From NCBI GenBank assembly GCA_900547595.1, contig URHE01000027.1:1-23088 (forward strand): a stretch of DNA of 23,088 nt, in the 5' to 3' direction. Below the pieces are notes generated by a model. That model ran no database searches and was not told the origin of the DNA. It worked only from the letters and a program-made list of their open reading frames with translations. The position numbers and the translations under genes are program-made. This DNA is from an uncultured Desulfovibrio sp. (GTDB lineage: Bacteria > Desulfobacterota > Desulfovibrionia > Desulfovibrionales > Desulfovibrionaceae). Below, piece after piece: positions 8,044-15,584 of the stretch (its first letter is position 1; each line of letters begins with the position of its first letter).

Positions 8044-9611
8044 CGCCGACTCTGCTCCTCATTCTCGACGGCTGGGGCATTGCCCCCTCCAGCGCCGAAG
8101 CCGACAGGGGCGACGCCCCCCTGCGCGCGGCCACGCCCAATCTTGACGCTCTTTTCAGGGGGCGCCCGCATTCGCGGCTCACGGCGTCGGGCCGGGCCGT
8201 GGGCCTGCCCGAAGGCTACATGGGCAATTCCGAGGTGGGCCACCTGAATATCGGCGCCGGGCGCGTGGTCTATCAGGACATGACCAGGATCGACATCGCG
8301 CTGGAGGACGGCTCCTTCACGGCCAACCCCGTGCTCACGGACCTTCTTGAGCGCGTGAAGCGCCGCAATGGCCGCCTCCATCTGGCCGGGCTGGTCTCGG
8401 ACGGCGGCGTCCACAGCCATATCCGCCATCTGGAGGCCCTGTGCGCCATGGCTGCCGGAGCCGGGGTGCCGGTGCGCATCCACTGCATCATGGACGGCCG
8501 CGACACGGACCCCATGAGCGGCGAGGGGTTTGTGACCGCGCTGGAGGCCGCCGTCAGGGACCAGCCGCAGACGTGCATCAGCGACCTCATCGGCCGTTTC
8601 TATGCCATGGACCGCGACACGCGCTGGGAGCGCGTCAGGGAAGCCTGGGACCTGCTGGCCCATGGCGTGAGCGACGCGGGCCTTTCCGCGCCCGACGCCG
8701 TCACGGCCCTGCGGGATTCCTACGCGCGCGGCGAGACCGACGAATTCGTCAAGCCCGTGCTCATCACGGGCGGCCGCGAACCCGGCGAGGCGCCGGGCAT
8801 GGCCGACGGCGACGGCCTCTTCTTCTTCAACTTCCGCGCGGACCGCATGCGCGAGATCGTCAGCGCCTTTATCAGCAAGGACTTTACCGGCTTTGACCGC
8901 GGCCGCGTGCCCGAGCTCGCGGGCGTGGCCTCCATGACGCCGTATGACGCCACCTTTTCCCTTCCCGTGGCCTTTCCCAAGGAGTCGGTGACGCAGGGCC
9001 TGGGCGAGGCGGTATCCCGCGCGGGCATGCGCCAGCTGCGTCTGGCGGAGACGGAAAAATACGCCCATGTGACGTATTTCTTCAACGGCGGCGTGGAAGA
9101 GCCCTTCCCCGGCGAGGACCGCATCCTCGTGCCCTCCCCGCGCGATGTGGCCACCTATGACCTCAAGCCCGCCATGAGCGCGCGCGAAGTCACGGAAAAG
9201 TTTCTGGAAGCCTGGAACAGCGGCGTCTATGACTTTGTGGTCTGCAATCTCGCCAATGGCGACATGGTGGGCCATACCGGCAACCTTGAGGCCGCCGAGG
9301 AAGCCTGCGCCGTGGTGGACGAATGCGTGGGCCGCATGGTGCGGGCCGTGGAGGACCGGGGCGGCCGCATGCTCATCATCGCCGATCACGGCAACTGCGA
9401 GGTCATGCTCACGCCGGACGGCCGGCCGCACACGGCGCATACCACCAATCCCGTGCCCTGCATCCTCATCGAGCCGGGCGGCGCGGTGACGGCGCTGGCG
9501 GACGGCAAACTGGCCGATGTGGCGCCCACCCTGCTGCGGCTCTGGGGCCTTGAACCCACCAGCGCCATGACCGGCGGGAACCTCGCGCGGGAGGGAGCCG
9601 TCCGTGGCTGA
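8040..9611 (+). CDS. gpmI: 2,3-bisphosphoglycerate-independent phosphoglycerate mutase
   Basis: This enzyme interconverts 3- and 2-phosphoglycerate in glycolysis/gluconeogenesis using two Mn ions and a phosphoserine intermediate. The 523 residues are normal for the family. Motifs are LDGWG with metal ligand D10, the catalytic serine in GNSEVGHLN (S64), HIRHLEAL, MDGRDTDP, NFRADRMRE, EKYAHVTYFFNGG, NGDMVGHTGN and ADHGNCEVM followed by HTTNPVP. The start at 8040 is chosen by the ATGA overlap with rsfS and by MTPTLLLILDGWG; a GGGAGG Shine-Dalgarno lies upstream. The 3' end overlaps the small zinc-ribbon gene. Confidence 0.96.
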   Translation: MTPTLLLILDGWGIAPSSAEADRGDAPLRAATPNLDALFRGRPHSRLTASGRAVGLPEGYMGNSEVGHLNIGAGRVVYQDMTRIDIALEDGSFTANPVLTDLLERVKRRNGRLHLAGLVSDGGVHSHIRHLEALCAMAAGAGVPVRIHCIMDGRDTDPMSGEGFVTALEAAVRDQPQTCISDLIGRFYAMDRDTRWERVREAWDLLAHGVSDAGLSAPDAVTALRDSYARGETDEFVKPVLITGGREPGEAPGMADGDGLFFFNFRADRMREIVSAFISKDFTGFDRGRVPELAGVASMTPYDATFSLPVAFPKESVTQGLGEAVSRAGMRQLRLAETEKYAHVTYFFNGGVEEPFPGEDRILVPSPRDVATYDLKPAMSAREVTEKFLEAWNSGVYDFVVCNLANGDMVGHTGNLEAAEEACAVVDECVGRMVRAVEDRGGRMLIIADHGNCEVMLTPDGRPHTAHTTNPVPCILIEPGGAVTALADGKLADVAPTLLRLWGLEPTSAMTGGNLAREGAVRG

Positions 9612-9852
9612 ACGCAATAACGCCCGGCCCCAGGCGCCCGTCGCGCCGGACGGCATGGAGATCCTCTTTTTCTACCAGTGCCCGCAGTGCGGGCGGCATG
9701 TGCCCGTGGTGGCGCCCACCGAACCGCGCATGATCACCTGCGACGGCTGCCGCGCCTCGTTCCCCATCATCCCCGTGGACGAGCACGGCCTCCATTATGT
9801 GCGCATCATGCTCGCCGGGGGCAAGGCCGCCGCCGACCCGGATTTTCTGTAG
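9604..9852 (+). CDS. Small zinc-ribbon protein of unknown function
   Basis: An 82-residue protein with two CxxC knuckles (C26/C29 in CPQCG and C46/C49 in CDGC), so probably a single zinc ribbon. The GTG at 9604 overlaps the gpmI stop by eight bases and the GGGAGG upstream serves as ribosome binding site, so it is translated with gpmI. A terminator follows 44 bases after the stop. I do not recognise a specific family; co-transcription with rsfS and gpmI says only that it belongs to a housekeeping operon. Confidence 0.75.
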   Translation: MAERNNARPQAPVAPDGMEILFFYQCPQCGRHVPVVAPTEPRMITCDGCRASFPIIPVDEHGLHYVRIMLAGGKAAADPDFL

Positions 9853-9895
9853 CGCTCCCGGCTGGTCCGGGAGCCTGCCCCTGGGTGGAGAGTGT

Positions 9896-9933
9896 ACTCC
9901 GGTGCCGCCGGCGCGGCGCCGGAGTTTCTGTTT
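9896..9933 (+). terminator. Rho-independent terminator of the rsfS-gpmI operon
   Basis: A 13-bp stem with one G-T wobble (9896-9908 with 9913-9925) and a CGGC tetraloop is followed by TTCTGTTT. A second smaller hairpin (GCTCCCGG/CCGGGAGC) lies directly after the stop at 9854-9874. Together they close the operon before the convergent TIGR04076-type gene. Confidence 0.8.
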
Positions 9934-9949
9934 GCGGCTTTCGGGGCGT

Positions 9950-10366
9950 TCACGCCACGTCGATCCTTTCGATTTTGAAGATGACCGGTCGGGTGCCGTC
10001 ATTGCAGCAGGCGATCATGACGCGCTCGTCCCGCATCCAGCCGCGCATGATGCTGCCGCCCTGCAATGCCGCATAGATGTAACGGCTGATGGCATCCCAG
10101 GCTTCGGAACAGTGGGGAACGCCCGCCTCGCCGCAATGCATCGTCCCCGGCGGCGGCGTGGTGTCGGCATCGGCGTTTCCGGAGCGGATCAGCGTGCCCG
10201 CCCCCATGTGCCAGAAATCGTCCCGTTCCGCATTGCGGCAGAAGAGGAATTCGTCCCCAACGTTATAGCACGGGCATTTTCCACTGTGCGGGATGGCGCA
10301 GTACTCCTTCTGAAGTTCCGGATAGAGCTTTTTGTCGATTACGGTGACTTTGCATCTGTATTCCAT
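9950..10366 (-). CDS. TIGR04076-family protein (unknown function)
   Basis: A 138-residue soluble protein that reads like the TIGR04076 family: N-terminal YRCKVTVIDKKLYPEL, central GDEF (37-40), the HCSEAWDAISRYIYAALQGG block (85-104) and a C-terminal CCNDGTRPVIFKIERI. It has eight or more cysteines (C5, C23, C31, C33, C43, C78, C86, C120, C121), which suggests metal or redox chemistry, but no function is established. The start at 10366 has a strong Shine-Dalgarno (GGAGGAAA). It is transcribed away from cas3 from a shared promoter region. Confidence 0.8.
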   Translation of the reverse strand: MEYRCKVTVIDKKLYPELQKEYCAIPHSGKCPCYNVGDEFLFCRNAERDDFWHMGAGTLIRSGNADADTTPPPGTMHCGEAGVPHCSEAWDAISRYIYAALQGGSIMRGWMRDERVMIACCNDGTRPVIFKIERIDVA

Positions 10367-10420
10367 GCTGTTTCCTCCTGATATTGTGTCAGGAAACCTG
10401 TTGCCGGATCGCGGCGCATC

Positions 10421-10449
10421 TTGAAACCTTGTTTTCGTTACGTTAAAAT
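10421..10449 (+). promoter_or_regulatory. Strong candidate sigma-70 promoter for cas3
   Basis: TTGAAA (10421-10426), a 17-base spacer and TAAAAT (10444-10449) give five of six matches in each box. Transcription would begin near 10456, about 70 bases before the cas3 ATG. The region is clearly more AT-rich than the surroundings. It is the best promoter by eye in the window. Confidence 0.65.
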
Positions 10450-10469
10450 CGGTTCATAACCGTTGTCAA
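10450..10469. promoter_or_regulatory. Operator-like inverted repeat and divergent -35 box between cas3 and the TIGR04076-type gene
   Basis: CGGTT-CAT-AACCG (10450-10462) is a short perfect inverted repeat lying at the predicted cas3 transcription start. Immediately beside it, on the minus strand, is a perfect TTGACA (10469-10464), a candidate -35 box for the divergent gene; its -10 box is not clear. A protein bound at the inverted repeat could affect both directions. The repeat is short and could be chance. Confidence 0.35.
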
Positions 10470-10524
10470 CACGCACGGTTTTCCCTGTCGTCTTCGCTTT
10501 TTCGGAAAAACCGGGAGCGTTCCC

Positions 10525-12843
10525 ATGCTGTACGCCCACTCGCTTTCTGACAAACCGGAAGAGCTCTGGCAGCCGCTGGATGCGCATCACAGCGGTGTGG
10601 CGGAGCTCGCGGAAGCATTTGCCGCCTTCGGGGCGCCCAAAACCGCCGCGCTTCTGGGCAAGATTCACGATACCGGCAAGCGTTCCAAAAGTTTTCAGAA
10701 CCGTCTGCGCACCAGGGGGGGAAAGGTCGATCACACCTCCGCGGCCTACCTGTATCTTCTCCGGGAATGGGCCAGGGGGCCGCATGCCGGAGATGGAGTG
10801 AGACTGGCGCAGCTTCTGGCCTATCCGCTCCTTGGGCATCACGGCGGCATGGCGGACTTTGGCAGTCAGGCGGAAAGCGGCACGCTGGTTTCCCGCCTCT
10901 CCGGCGCGCGGCTGCGGGCTGTGCCGGACTGGAACGCGGCGAGCGCCGCCCCGCTGCCCCCCATGGAGACGATCCTGGCGGAGCTGGCGCCCCTCATGTG
11001 TCCGGAGGGACGCCGCCCTGACGCCTTTGCCACGGCCTTTCTGCTGCGGATGCTGTTTTCCTGCCTCGTGGATGCGGACTATCTGGACACGGAGCGTTTC
11101 TGCGCGCGGGAACGGCATGAGCTGCGCCCGGCGTGGCCCGCGCTGGCGACGCTTGAGGAGGGTTTTTTCCGGTATCTGGAGGGCCGGGGCTTTCTCCGCG
11201 AGGCAGCCGTGGAGGAGGCCGCGTTGCATGCCGGGGCGGAAACGGCGTGCGGCACCGCCGCACGGCGCGGGGCCATCCGTCTGGCGCGGCAGTTCCTGCT
11301 CCGGCGCTGCATGGCGGCAGCGGAGGAACGGCCCGGCCTGTTTTCGCTCACCATGCCCACCGGGGGCGGAAAGACCCTGTCATCCATGGCCTTTGCCCTG
11401 CGGCATGCGCGCAGGCACGATTTGCGGCGCGTCATTCTTGTGGTTCCCTACACGAGCATCATCGAGCAGAACGCCGATGCGCTCCGGGAGGCGCTCGGCA
11501 AGGATGCCGTCCTTGAACACCACAGCAACTACCTGAGCTCGGAAGGAGCCGGCGCGGAGGACGGCGGCGACGCGGATCTGGCCTACAAACTCAGTACGGA
11601 GAACTGGGATGCCACGGTCATTGTCACCACCTCCGTCCAGTTTTTCGAGTCCCTGTTCGACAATCGGCCCTCACGGTGCCGCAAGCTGCACAATATGGCC
11701 AGGAGCGTCATCATCCTTGATGAAGTCCAGATGCTCCCCGTTCCCCTTGTGGCGCCGTGCCTTGCCGCGCTGAAGCTGCTCGCGGGCCGGTACGGCAGTT
11801 CCGTGGTACTCTGCACCGCCACGCAGCCCGCCCTGATGCGCGCGCCGTTTCTCGAGGAGGGGCTGCCGCCGAAAGATGTCCGCGAGATCGTTCCTGCCGC
11901 CGTTTCGCCCGCGCTGTTCCGGATCTTTGAACGGGCGCGGGTGGAATGCAGGAAGGAGGCCATGGACGATGCGGAACTGGCCGAAGCCCTCAGGGCCGAG
12001 CGTCAGGCGCTGTGCATCGTCAATTCCCGCAGGTATGCGCGGGAGCTGTTTGCGCTTCTGGACGGCGGCGACGCGGACTTCCATCTGAGCGCGCGCATGA
12101 CCCCGGAACACAGGACCAGGGTCCTTGCCACGGTGCGGCGGCGGCTGGCGGAGGGCCTGCCCTGCCGGGTGGTCAGCACCTCCCTCATCGAGTGCGGCGT
12201 GGACATCAGCTTTCCGGTGGTCATGCGCGAGAAAAACGGCCTTGATGTGCTCGCGCAGGCGGCGGGCCGCTGCAACCGCGAGGGCGGGGACAGGGAGGGG
12301 AGCGTCGTCTGTTTTGCGTCCTCCCGCGCGGCGCCCGCGCGCGCCGCGGAGCTGAACCGCCGCCGCGCCGCCTTTGACCGGGTGGCGCGGGCGGAAGGAC
12401 TCTTTTCTCCCGAGACCATACGCGCCTATTTTGAACACCTCTATTCGGCAAGCGACCTCGATGAGGAGGGCATCCTGAAGCTGACCTCGGTGGACGGGGG
12501 GAGCAGCGTGGGCATCTGGCAGTTCCAGTTTGCGCGTATTGCGCGGCGCTTCCGCTTTATCGGGGATGAGACGGTGAGCGTCATCATCGAACAGGGCGAA
12601 GCGGCGGAGCTGCTCCGGCAGGCGGAGCCATACGGCGCGTTTGCGCCGTCCACGCTGCGGCGGCTCCAGCGGCACAGCGTCCAGGTGTACCGGCATGAGC
12701 TGGAGCGCATGCGCGCGGATGGCCGCATCGAGACGCGGAACGGCTTTCTCCAGGTGCTCAGCGGCGGCGTGGGCTACAGCGAAAAAACCGGGCTGGACGT
12801 GACTCTGGAAGATGGCGTGCCGGTGGCGGATCTGCTCTACTGA
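10525..12843 (+). CDS. cas3: CRISPR-associated nuclease/helicase Cas3 (type I-C)
   Basis: Cas3 is recruited by a target-bound Cascade and unwinds and degrades the DNA. The 772 residues are full length for type I-C. The N-terminal HD nuclease has H21/H22, the HD pair H48-D49 in KIHDTGKRSKSFQ, VDHTSAA (68-74) and GHHGG (104-108). The SF2 helicase follows: motif I TMPTGGGKT (from about 276), TSIIEQN, motif II DEVQ (399-402, a DEVH variant), motif III TATQP (from about 431) and the C-terminal RecA lobe with VSTSLIECGVDISFP and QAAGRCNREG. All key residues appear intact. The ATG at 10525 has GGGAG upstream. Normally cas5, cas8c and cas7 follow; here a 306-base gap intervenes before cas5c and cas7 is missing. 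Confidence 0.95.
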   Translation: MLYAHSLSDKPEELWQPLDAHHSGVAELAEAFAAFGAPKTAALLGKIHDTGKRSKSFQNRLRTRGGKVDHTSAAYLYLLREWARGPHAGDGVRLAQLLAYPLLGHHGGMADFGSQAESGTLVSRLSGARLRAVPDWNAASAAPLPPMETILAELAPLMCPEGRRPDAFATAFLLRMLFSCLVDADYLDTERFCARERHELRPAWPALATLEEGFFRYLEGRGFLREAAVEEAALHAGAETACGTAARRGAIRLARQFLLRRCMAAAEERPGLFSLTMPTGGGKTLSSMAFALRHARRHDLRRVILVVPYTSIIEQNADALREALGKDAVLEHHSNYLSSEGAGAEDGGDADLAYKLSTENWDATVIVTTSVQFFESLFDNRPSRCRKLHNMARSVIILDEVQMLPVPLVAPCLAALKLLAGRYGSSVVLCTATQPALMRAPFLEEGLPPKDVREIVPAAVSPALFRIFERARVECRKEAMDDAELAEALRAERQALCIVNSRRYARELFALLDGGDADFHLSARMTPEHRTRVLATVRRRLAEGLPCRVVSTSLIECGVDISFPVVMREKNGLDVLAQAAGRCNREGGDREGSVVCFASSRAAPARAAELNRRRAAFDRVARAEGLFSPETIRAYFEHLYSASDLDEEGILKLTSVDGGSSVGIWQFQFARIARRFRFIGDETVSVIIEQGEAAELLRQAEPYGAFAPSTLRRLQRHSVQVYRHELERMRADGRIETRNGFLQVLSGGVGYSEKTGLDVTLEDGVPVADLLY

Positions 12844-12910
12844 AACTGTTTTACATACTCTTCCAATAAAAAATTGTTGACGCGCGACGCCGGGCGCGAT
12901 AGGAGGACGT

Positions 12911-12989
12911 GTCGCCTTCCCAGGGAAGTTGTGTGTCGTGTAAATAGATTTTTGGATATAGTTTTTTATGGGAAGGCGTGGATTGAAAT
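12911..12989 (+). CRISPR. Split, solitary type I-C CRISPR repeat (array remnant or mini-CRISPR)
   Basis: GTCGCCTTCCCA (12911-12922) and GGGAAGGCGTGGATTGAAAT (12970-12989) join to 32 bases, the standard type I-C repeat length. The joined form would have a perfect CGCCTTCC/GGAAGGCG stem and the typical GCGTGGATTGAAA(C/T) 3' end. In the DNA they are separated by 47 bases: GGGAAG (also repeated at the junction) plus 41 AT-rich bases (12929-12969). An alternative reading is two degenerate repeats, one decayed at its 3' end and one at its 5' end, but the distance is too short for a normal spacer. No further repeat is visible on either side. Confidence 0.6.
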
Positions 12990-13024
12990 ATTGGGAGAGT
13001 ATGCAAACGCCGCGGCACGGGGCC

Positions 13025-13052
13025 GGGGGGCGCTGTCTGTGCGGCGCCCCCC
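13025..13052 (+). other. GC stem-loop in the cas3-cas5c gap
   Basis: A perfect 9-bp stem, GGGGGGCGC (13025-13033) with GCGCCCCCC (13044-13052), has a 10-base loop. It lacks a T run, so it is not a typical terminator. It begins exactly 35 bases after the repeat half ending at 12989, about one type I-C spacer length. The rest of the 12844-13149 gap shows no gene; the first 100 bases are AT-rich. Confidence 0.5.
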
Positions 13053-13149
13053 GCATGCCGGAAGCGTCGGCGGTGCAATCCATGCTTCATGGAGTGTTTG
13101 CGCGCGGGTCGCGGCACTGCGATGAAAGAACCTTTGCCAGGGAGGCTCC

Positions 13150-13824
13150 ATGAAAGGAGTCAGGCTCCATGTTGAGGGAAACTACGCGCTTTTCACAAGA
13201 CCGGAGAGTAAAGCAGAACGTATCTCGTATGATGTGCCGACGCCATCGGCGGCCAGAGGGATCCTTGAAGCTATCCACTGGAAACCGGCCATCATGTGGG
13301 TCATCGACAGGATACACGTCCTGAATCCCATAATTTTTGACAGTATCCGGCGCAATGAGGTTTCGCAGAAAGGACCAACAGCGTCAACAGTCAGGGGAGC
13401 TGCCAGAAATGGCGCGCCGCTTGCGCTTTTCGTCGAGGAAACGCGGCAGCAGCGGGCCTCCCTTGTCCTTCGGGATGTCGCCTATGTCATCGAGGCCCAT
13501 TTTGTGCTGACGGAAAAGGCCGGCCCTGACGACAATGAGGGCAAGCACAGCGACATTTTCCGCCGGCGGGCGCGAAATGGCGAATGCTTTCAGCAGCCCT
13601 GTCTTGGCTGCCGGGAGTTTCCGGCCTTTTTCTCCCTGCTGGAAGAGGATGCGGCGGTTCCGGTGTCCGCGCTGGCGAATGACGCCCCGCGCGACCTCGG
13701 CCTCATGCTGTACGACATGGATTTTGCCAACGGCATGCGGCCCATGTTCTACCGGCCCCGGCTGGAGAAGGGCATCATTGATGTGGCCCGCTGCAAGGAG
13801 GCGTCGCTGTGTCGTCATATCTGA
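13150..13824 (+). CDS. cas5c: CRISPR-associated protein Cas5c (Cas5d), type I-C pre-crRNA endoribonuclease
   Basis: In type I-C, which lacks Cas6, Cas5c cuts the CRISPR repeat RNA and stays on the crRNA 5' handle in Cascade. The 224 residues include VEGNYALFTRPESKAERISYDVPTPSAARGILEAI (from residue 8), IRRNEVSQK (66-74), RDVAYVIEAHF, NEGKH (129-133), CLGCREFPAFF (151-161) and LYDMDF. K132 and H133 match the catalytic K116/H117 of Bacillus halodurans Cas5d. The Y46 position of that enzyme is H43 here (AIHWKP). The ATG at 13150 follows GGGAGG. The 3' end overlaps cas8c by 16 bases. The protein looks complete. Confidence 0.93.
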   Translation: MKGVRLHVEGNYALFTRPESKAERISYDVPTPSAARGILEAIHWKPAIMWVIDRIHVLNPIIFDSIRRNEVSQKGPTASTVRGAARNGAPLALFVEETRQQRASLVLRDVAYVIEAHFVLTEKAGPDDNEGKHSDIFRRRARNGECFQQPCLGCREFPAFFSLLEEDAAVPVSALANDAPRDLGLMLYDMDFANGMRPMFYRPRLEKGIIDVARCKEASLCRHI

Positions 13825-15584
13825 GCGAACTGTGCCGCTTTTACGAGCGCATGGCCGCCAACCCCGCGTCCGGCATGCCGCCGCGGGGCATGACGGCGGA
13901 GCAGATATCCTTTGCGCTGGTCATTGCGGCGGACGGGGCGCTGGTGCGCGTGGAGGATCTGCGCGACGGCAAGGGACGCCCCGTGCGTCGCTTTGTTCCC
14001 GCCGCCGTGAAACGGACGTCCGGCATTGCCGCCAATTTCCTCTGGGACAATACCGGCTATGCGCTCGGCGTTGACGGCAAGGGAAACGCCGAACGGGCGG
14101 CGAAAACCTTTGCGGCGTTTCGGGCCCTGCACGAGAAACTGCTTGCGAGGTGCGAAGGCATTCAGGCAAGGGCGTTGCTGGCCTTTCTTGACACATGGGA
14201 TCCGCAACGCTTCGCGGCGCTGGAGCTTCGCGATGCCCTGCTGGACAGCAATGTCGTCTTCAGGCTGGATGGCGAGAACCACTTTCTGCACGAAGACGAT
14301 GCTCTGGAAGCGCTCTGGCTGGATGCCGTGGACGAAGGGGAAGAAGCGACAGCGGCGGGCGTCTGCCTTGTGACCGGCCGTTCAGGGCCCATCGCGCTGG
14401 TTCACCCCGCCATCAAGGGCGTCACCGGCGCGCAGAGTTCCGGCGCGGCGCTGGTCTCCTTCAACTGCCCTTCGTTCACTTCCTATGGCAAGGAGCAGAA
14501 TGCCAATGCCCCGGTTTCCTCCGATGCGGCCCGCGCCTATACCTCGGCCCTGAATCATCTGCTCCGGCGCGAGCACCGGCAGGCCGTGCGCATCGGCGAC
14601 ACCAGCATCGTTTTCTGGGCCGACAGGGCAAGCCCGGCGGAAACACTGTTCGGCCGCTTTTTCGATTTTGCGCCGCCCTCCGGGGCCGCGCCGGACGGCG
14701 GGGAGGGGGCCGTGCAGGACGCTGACCAGATCGACCGGGTGCGAGGCATCCTGCGGGCCCTGCGCGACGGCTGCCCGCTCAACGAGGCCGACAGGGAGCT
14801 GGATGCCGGTGCCCGGTTTTACGTCCTGGGTCTGGCGCCCAATGCCGCGCGGCTCAGCGTGCGTTTCTGGCTGACGGCGACGCTGGAGGTTCTGCTCAGG
14901 CATGTGGGCCGCTGGTATGAAAATCTGGCCATTGAACGCCGGTTCCCGGATGCGGAGCCGGAATTTCCGCCGCTCTGGCAACTGCTGCGGGAGCTGGCGG
15001 CCCAGGGCAGGAGCGAAAACGTGCCGCCGGAACTGGGGGGGCAACTGGCCCGGTGCCTGCTGTCGGGGGGCCGGTTTCCCGAAAACGTGTTTGCCGCGCT
15101 TCTACAGCGCATCCATGCGGACAAAAGGGTGAACTATTTCCGGGCGGCGCTCATCAAGGCCTATCTGTGCCGCAATCGTCAGGAGGAAGATGACATGGAG
15201 ACAGTGAACGAGAAAACGCGGAACGTGGGCTACCGCCTCGGCAGGGCGTTCGCCCTGCTGGAAAAGACGCAGAAGGACGCGCTGGGCAAGGAGATCAACG
15301 CCACCCTGCGCGAGCGCTATATCGGCGCCGCCTCGGCGACGCCGCTCCTGGTCTTTCCCGGGCTGCTGCGCCTTCATCACCACCATGTGACCAAGGCGAA
15401 AAAGGCCAGGGGGAGCGCCTATGAAGCCATGTGCGGGAAGTGCATGGGCGCCATCCTCGGGGATGTGGACGACTTCCCCGCCACACTGTCCCTGGCCGAT
15501 CAGGGGCGCTTCATGCTTGGCTATTACCATCAGATGAATGCTCTGTACCAGAAAAAGACCGACGCCGCCGAGGCGGGGGAATAG
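13809..15584 (+). CDS. cas8c: CRISPR-associated protein Cas8c (Csd1), type I-C Cascade large subunit
   Basis: This is the large Cascade subunit that recognises the PAM and holds the 5' end of the crRNA. The 591 residues are full length. Family landmarks are LSELCRFYERMA (4-15), KRTSGIAANFLWDNTGYALG, VFRLDG, CLVTG, the highly typical SSGAALVSFNCPSFTSYGKEQNANAPVS, SALNHLLR, FWADRA, and LGLAPNAARLSVRFWL. The C-terminus ends in the usual LADQGRFMLGYYHQMNALY. A GTG start at 13809 lies inside the end of cas5c. The stop codon is part of a palindromic repeat element, and the cas7 gene expected within a few bases is absent. Confidence 0.94.
   Translation: MSSYLSELCRFYERMAANPASGMPPRGMTAEQISFALVIAADGALVRVEDLRDGKGRPVRRFVPAAVKRTSGIAANFLWDNTGYALGVDGKGNAERAAKTFAAFRALHEKLLARCEGIQARALLAFLDTWDPQRFAALELRDALLDSNVVFRLDGENHFLHEDDALEALWLDAVDEGEEATAAGVCLVTGRSGPIALVHPAIKGVTGAQSSGAALVSFNCPSFTSYGKEQNANAPVSSDAARAYTSALNHLLRREHRQAVRIGDTSIVFWADRASPAETLFGRFFDFAPPSGAAPDGGEGAVQDADQIDRVRGILRALRDGCPLNEADRELDAGARFYVLGLAPNAARLSVRFWLTATLEVLLRHVGRWYENLAIERRFPDAEPEFPPLWQLLRELAAQGRSENVPPELGGQLARCLLSGGRFPENVFAALLQRIHADKRVNYFRAALIKAYLCRNRQEEDDMETVNEKTRNVGYRLGRAFALLEKTQKDALGKEINATLRERYIGAASATPLLVFPGLLRLHHHHVTKAKKARGSAYEAMCGKCMGAILGDVDDFPATLSLADQGRFMLGYYHQMNALYQKKTDAAEAGE
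15195..15584 (+). CDS. cas11c: Predicted Cas11c small subunit, internal translation product of cas8c
   Basis: In type I-C the small Cascade subunit is known to be made from an internal start near the 3' end of cas8c. Here an exact AGGAGG (15181-15186) precedes an in-frame ATG at 15195 (residue 463 of Cas8c) by eight bases. The product would have 129 residues, starting METVNEKTRNVGYRLGRAFALLEKTQKDALG and predicted largely helical, as expected for Cas11. The ribosome binding site and frame are seen directly; the function follows from the family. Confidence 0.8.
   Translation: METVNEKTRNVGYRLGRAFALLEKTQKDALGKEINATLRERYIGAASATPLLVFPGLLRLHHHHVTKAKKARGSAYEAMCGKCMGAILGDVDDFPATLSLADQGRFMLGYYHQMNALYQKKTDAAEAGE

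Noticed and set aside
10390..10524. Match between the repeat-adjacent sequence 12990-13024 or the 41-base insert and the cas3 promoter (self-regulation)
   Set aside because: No match of useful length seen by eye in either strand.
12911..12989. Classic CreA arrangement (two degenerate repeats around a spacer)
   Set aside because: The conserved parts are the outer ends (5' half first, 3' half second), the reverse of what a processed crRNA between the two would need, and the interval is too short. Only a product starting in the second half remains possible.
13044..13080. A second degenerate CRISPR repeat (GCGCCCCCCGCATGCC and following bases)
   Set aside because: Resembles a GC-rich I-C repeat only loosely, and the bases at its end do not fit ATTGAAAC.
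11671..13083. 470-residue minus-strand open frame opposite cas3
   Set aside because: Antisense to conserved helicase motifs and ends in the cas3-cas5c gap; no recognisable domain or ribosome binding site.
12968..13153. Small open frames in the cas3-cas5c gap (possible toxin as in CreTA)
   Set aside because: They run through the repeat half and the GC hairpin and show no plausible ribosome binding site or membrane segment.
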